Assembly (NCBI RefSeq): GCF_963966145.1
Contig: NC_091051.1
Location: 11,594,001 to 11,658,000 of the forward strand
DNA: 64,000 nucleotides
Direction of reading: 5' to 3'
DNA from: Tenebrio molitor
Lineage: Eukaryota; Arthropoda; Insecta; Coleoptera; Tenebrionidae
Positions 60,023 through 64,000 of this stretch are shown here, in pieces. The translations under genes and the position numbers were made by a program. Numbering within the stretch: the stretch's first letter is position 1; each line of letters starts with the position of its first letter. The notes under the pieces are model-generated. The model made no database searches. It was not told where the DNA came from and saw nothing but the letters and a program-made list of their open reading frames with translations.

Positions 60023-60748
60023 TTACTCTTCAAACATTTTTACAAACTATTTAATATAAACAATTATTCTATGTGTAATTATATGATATAACCAATCTAA
60101 ATTTACTTTTTTTTTTGAACATGTTAACTTACAGAAACATCAAATAGAAATGACTTCAATTTCAATTTTCTGAGACAATAAACATTTTCTGGAGATTTAA
60201 TTCTTTTATTAAAAACAAATTTCAAGTTTATTAACGATTCGTTTAAAATTCAGATGATAACAATTGTAATCTAGATGAGAATATAATTATTCCTGTGTCA
60301 CATAATCCCTTTTCAGCGATTTTAATTGGGTGAAATAGGGTAGTAAGAAGATATCGATAGCGTTAATATAAAACTAAATATCCTTATTTTAGTCGGTTTC
60401 TAATGATAACGACATTTCCCAAATTTGACAGCAAAAACTGTTTCTTCAAATTGTGCCATTATAACCTGAAAACATTGTACGAATCGTTGGTGAGACGTCG
60501 CTGATATAACGAAGCAATCAGCAAGTCGATCCCAAAAAATGCAGTTACCAAAAAGCAAAGTCACTGGCGTCTATTTATGGATCTAAATGAACTTCTTTTA
60601 TTAGCCGGTCTCATCAAATATAAACTCCTGATGTGATTAATAATCGATGATATGACTCGTGAAACCGGAGCAGCAGTTTCAACTCATTCTACTCACTCGT
60701 TGGGTCGTATACGACAATATGAGGGTGGTTCATCAAACTGTTTGACAT
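60023..60748. other. AT-rich stretch, no gene seen
   Basis: No supported feature. Confidence 0.35.
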
Positions 60749-60966
60749 TACGGGTATTTTTTAAAATTTAGCGTCGAAGTTGGCGTTGAAAAGTCGATTG
60801 TGAACGCACCACCGGATCACACCTCTGATCAGCTGTTTAAATCCAGCCTCCCTTTTGGCGTGTTTATAATCTGCAGTTTGAAAAATCAGTGTTCTTAAGA
60901 CGACTGGCTCATTCACAATCGACTCTTCAACGCCAACTTCGATACCAAATTAAAAAAAAACTCGGC
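60749..60966. mobile_element. Family A MITE, copy A9
   Basis: Arms AAATTTAGCGTCGAAGTTGG then CGTTGAAAAGTCGATTGTGA and the complement GACTCTTCAACGCCAACTTC. Core TCTGATCAGCTGTTTAAATC. Left TA clear; right end eroded. Confidence 0.8.
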
Positions 60967-61450
60967 CAAGTTCCAATCATCCCCTTTTTTCTTCATGACA
61001 GCATTGCCTCGTTTGAATCAGTTAAAAACATTCCAAAAGAATCTTAAAATGCCTTTTCCTGCTGAGCTTTTTTTGCAGGGGGTTCATCCAATCTACAGTT
61101 AGGAGTTTTGAAACATAAATCAATGCGGCATGGCAGATCGAAAAACGACGTAAATATGAGAAAAATATGGACCTAATCTGGGGACAATCAAAAGAGGACT
61201 GAATGGGAACGATGGCTCAAGTTTTTACCGTATTTGTAGACACTTTCAAGTTTTAACGATATTCGTAATGCGATAGATAGTGTTGTCGTTTTCCAATACC
61301 TGAAAGTTGTACAAAACTTACTTCACGTTTTATTTCCAATTCTTGAAAGATTCAATTCTTCAAAGAGTAATGAAAACACATATAAGTGCACTTTGGAATT
61401 TTCCGTTTATATTGTGATGCACATTATTATGAATGAGGCAAAAGAATCTA
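60967..61450. other. No gene seen
   Basis: No supported feature. Confidence 0.35.
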
Positions 61451-63300
61451 AAAGAGTTAGATAAATGGGCGAGGAAGTGACTTGGCTGGTGCCAAGCCAA
61501 ACCCCGCTTCTTACTGAACTAATATTTACTTGGAATATCTCCGCGGGAGTGCTTTTTAAATCTTGTCACCTACATTCCCCAAATTGTCCCAGATTGAGAT
61601 TCCTCATTTAAGGCAAATAAAATATATCAGAGACGATTAGATCTTTGTGTCAGTTATCGTCGTGCGAAAATAGATTTCAGAATGTTGTTTTGTCTATCCG
61701 CGTTATTGTTGGTCCGTGTGGTAATTGAGAGTGGCGCTGTGACAGTTAAACAAATGCGAAAAGCTGGTTAACGGGCAGGTGACGTCCAGACTGTTTATTG
61801 TGACGTCATTAGCCAGCATGTGAATCCCCCAGCGAACCCCTCGTCGAACAGCGACACTCTAATCATCTCTGTTTTGACAGCCGTTACGTCGCATGAATCG
61901 AAATGCGGCTTGTGATTTATATTGTCGAAAAAATGGACACGAGTGTGACGCGATAATTAAAAGAGATTGATGGTGGAGGCCGTCGGCGACTTAAATCTAT
62001 AAGTTGGTGGGGTGTTGGTGTTGACTGACCCGGCGCATCCGCCAAAATTGGCCGGAATTTATTTTCCCGGATAATAAATGCAGTTGCGTTAATTTGATCG
62101 GAACACAAAAGCTTTTGCATGCAAATTCATGAGATGTGTTTTAACGAATCCAAATCTCCTGCCGTTCGGAACGAATGGAGTTAAAAATAAAAAACTACTC
62201 AAACAGAGAATACATAATTGCAAACACACGCGCGCTTTAGTCCGTTCTTTGTTCCGTTTAAAACCTCTGACATTTGTGTACAAAGCAAGATTCCAAATGC
62301 TCGTTGAAAACCATCACAATGCGCTAAATAACATTTCAACGCGCACTTTTTACCAGCCATGCTGGAAACAGGCTCATTTGTCTCCTACAATGCGGCATAT
62401 TTCACGGTAAACACTGGCATCAGTTAAATATTCAAGCTAAATTAAAGAACAGAGGGCGGCTTTCGGTAAAAATCAGATTTATCGAAGACCATCCTGCGCG
62501 GCGATAAATCCACCCCTCCAGTCCGCGGACGTGTGCAGGTATGGAGGGAGGAAGTTGAGTGTATTTCAAAAGACGAATTTGCATGGCAAAGGAGCGCCTG
62601 GTCGCGGGTCAAAGGTTGGCGGTCTATTGTGACCCCAACTCTTATCAACATCTTCCTATTGACCGTCTGGATTCGGCTTCACATCTTCGAGCACAGCTTC
62701 TGTGGCTTTGTAAATTCCCAACTACTCCGACGAGATTTATGAAATACGTCTCGCCGGAAGAATATTTCACTGCAATTGAAAACCGGAAAAATTTACGGAT
62801 TTACCGAGGACAGAAACAAAACACTGAATCTTCCGGGTCGCACCCTACGTAATTGATGCAGCGGAAAAATCGGCGCTGCAATGGGAGATTCCAATCTGGT
62901 AAAGCGGGAACCGTTCGGGAATATTTTGGGGTTATTCTTAATAACACTTTAAAGGAAAATAATTGAAGAAAGGGCACGATTCTACTAGCGCTTTTAATGA
63001 AACACCAAAGGAATTTCAGTTTAAATTAAAATGCAGATTTCGGGGAGGAATTCGACTAAATGAACCACCGCCGACCGTCTCGCGGATAAAATCATTGGCA
63101 GGGTGGCCAAACACTTTAATTACGTTTCTACGAAAGCTCACCAAAATCTCGCTACAAATACAAACATCCTTCTCGCTCATTTTCCCACTTAAAATTTTAT
63201 TCTGTCCATATTCACCTTATTATGTGTCGCACACGGTGCACAATATGTATGTACATAACTTTGCGCCCCTAACGAAATTTAAATGCAGCCAGTAATACGT
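61451..63300. other. GC-richer, repeat-free island with overlapping open frames
   Basis: Two + frames overlap at 62533-62852. The longer (62559-62852, 97 codons; RLVAGQRLAVYCDPNSYQHL then SPEEYFTAIENRKNLRIYRG) looks somewhat protein-like but begins without a clear start or acceptor. A further 110-codon frame (62963-63295) follows. None has a recognisable domain. Coding or conserved non-coding status is open. Confidence 0.3.
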
Positions 63301-63680
63301 TTTTTATTCATAACTTGATTCAAAAACATGAATAATTTTAAACTTCTGTATGGTTTGGACATCCCTCACAAAAGTCTTAATTATAAAAATTTAAAAATGG
63401 TACTAATCGACAGTGATTTTTTTATTTAAGAAACTGACTCATATGTCAATATCATATCGACCCTTTCGTCATTGGAGCATATTTTAATTAACAAAAAATA
63501 TTTCAGAATTATACAAAAAACAATTGTCAAGAGATTGTCAATAATGTCAGGAGTGTCTAGATCTCATAGTAAATAAAGTTATCAAGTCATAACTGAATAA
63601 CGTATTGGTGGCTGCATTTAAATTTCGTTAGGGTCGGAAAGTAATGTGAATCAGTCTGTATTTTATCACATATTATATCC
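63301..63680. other. AT-rich stretch, no gene seen
   Basis: No supported feature. Confidence 0.4.
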
Positions 63681-63884
63681 CAATCGCAAAATTTTTTATC
63701 GGAAAATTTTTTGCTAATGAACGAAAACATCCATAAATGAGGTCAGAAGACCAATTATTAGCAAATAAGAGCACGAGACGAAGTCGAGGGCTTTTATTTG
63801 ATAATACATAATTGGTCTTCTGACCGAATAATTTATGGATGTTTGAGTTCATTAGCAAAAAATTTGCCGATATTAAAATTTTGC
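63681..63884. mobile_element. Foldback element, family Q, copy Q1
   Basis: Arms GCAAAATTTTTTATCGGAAA then TTTTTTGCTAATGAACGAAA and CATCCATAAAT, paired with the right arm over about 85 bases. Loop GCACGAGACGAAGTCGAGGG, a GC-rich hairpin like those of family R. Half a copy (Q2) lies at 46.7 kb. Confidence 0.8.
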
Positions 63885-64000
63885 ACGAGGGGTATACGGC
63901 TGATTATTTTCGGAATAGAATGAAAACAAACGCATTATTTCCAATCCTTTTAATTCAAAATAATTTATTTAAAAAAAAAATCAGGTACCGACATTTTTTA

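Noticed and set aside
1..64000. CRISPR arrays, bacterial operons, rRNA
   Set aside because: No regularly spaced identical repeats, no compact co-directional long frames and no rRNA-like blocks were seen on either strand.

Overview
This is animal nuclear DNA, most likely from an insect. It is AT-rich (about two thirds A+T by eye) and has no operons, no ribosome-binding sites and no long unbroken genes. It carries dozens of short TA-flanked inverted-repeat elements, a tRNA-derived SINE, and decayed mariner and LINE coding relics. A beetle is my guess from the general look; nothing here proves the order.

Gene content is sparse. Two segments look like true exons on the + strand: a 145-base internal exon at 4008-4152 with good splice sites, and a GC-rich, alanine-rich first-exon-like segment ending at 14168 with a donor. 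I cannot name either gene or show that they belong together. Weaker minus-strand candidates lie at 9074-9163, 9288-9503 and 53053-53237. Other readable but broken stretches are probably transposon or pseudogene debris (6202-6363, 38238-38445, 43265-43680, 52172-52324).

Most of the recognisable structure is mobile DNA. I could group about 35 insertions into families by reading their terminal inverted repeats: family A (nine copies, core GGCGTTGAAGAGTCGATTGT), B (four), and C, E, I, L, M, N, Q and R (two each), plus single foldbacks. Nearly all complete ones are bounded by TA, which fits insertion by Tc1/mariner-type transposases. Three insertion histories can be read directly: a 357-base element inside an E copy whose empty site is seen in the other E copy, an E copy splitting a LINE reading frame, and a long hairpin inside an A copy.

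Between the repeats lie islands of higher GC and few repeats (about 4.2-5.5, 7.4-10.1, 18.0-18.6, 24.7-26.1, 33.4-36.0, 41.6-42.7, 44.5-46.1, 49.7-50.8, 52.7-53.5, 58.2-58.9 and 61.5-63.3 kb). Together with large intron-like spaces, this layout resembles the regulatory surroundings of a developmental gene. That reading is inference and needs cross-species alignment. I found no CRISPR array, no rRNA, no intact tRNA and no intact autonomous transposon.
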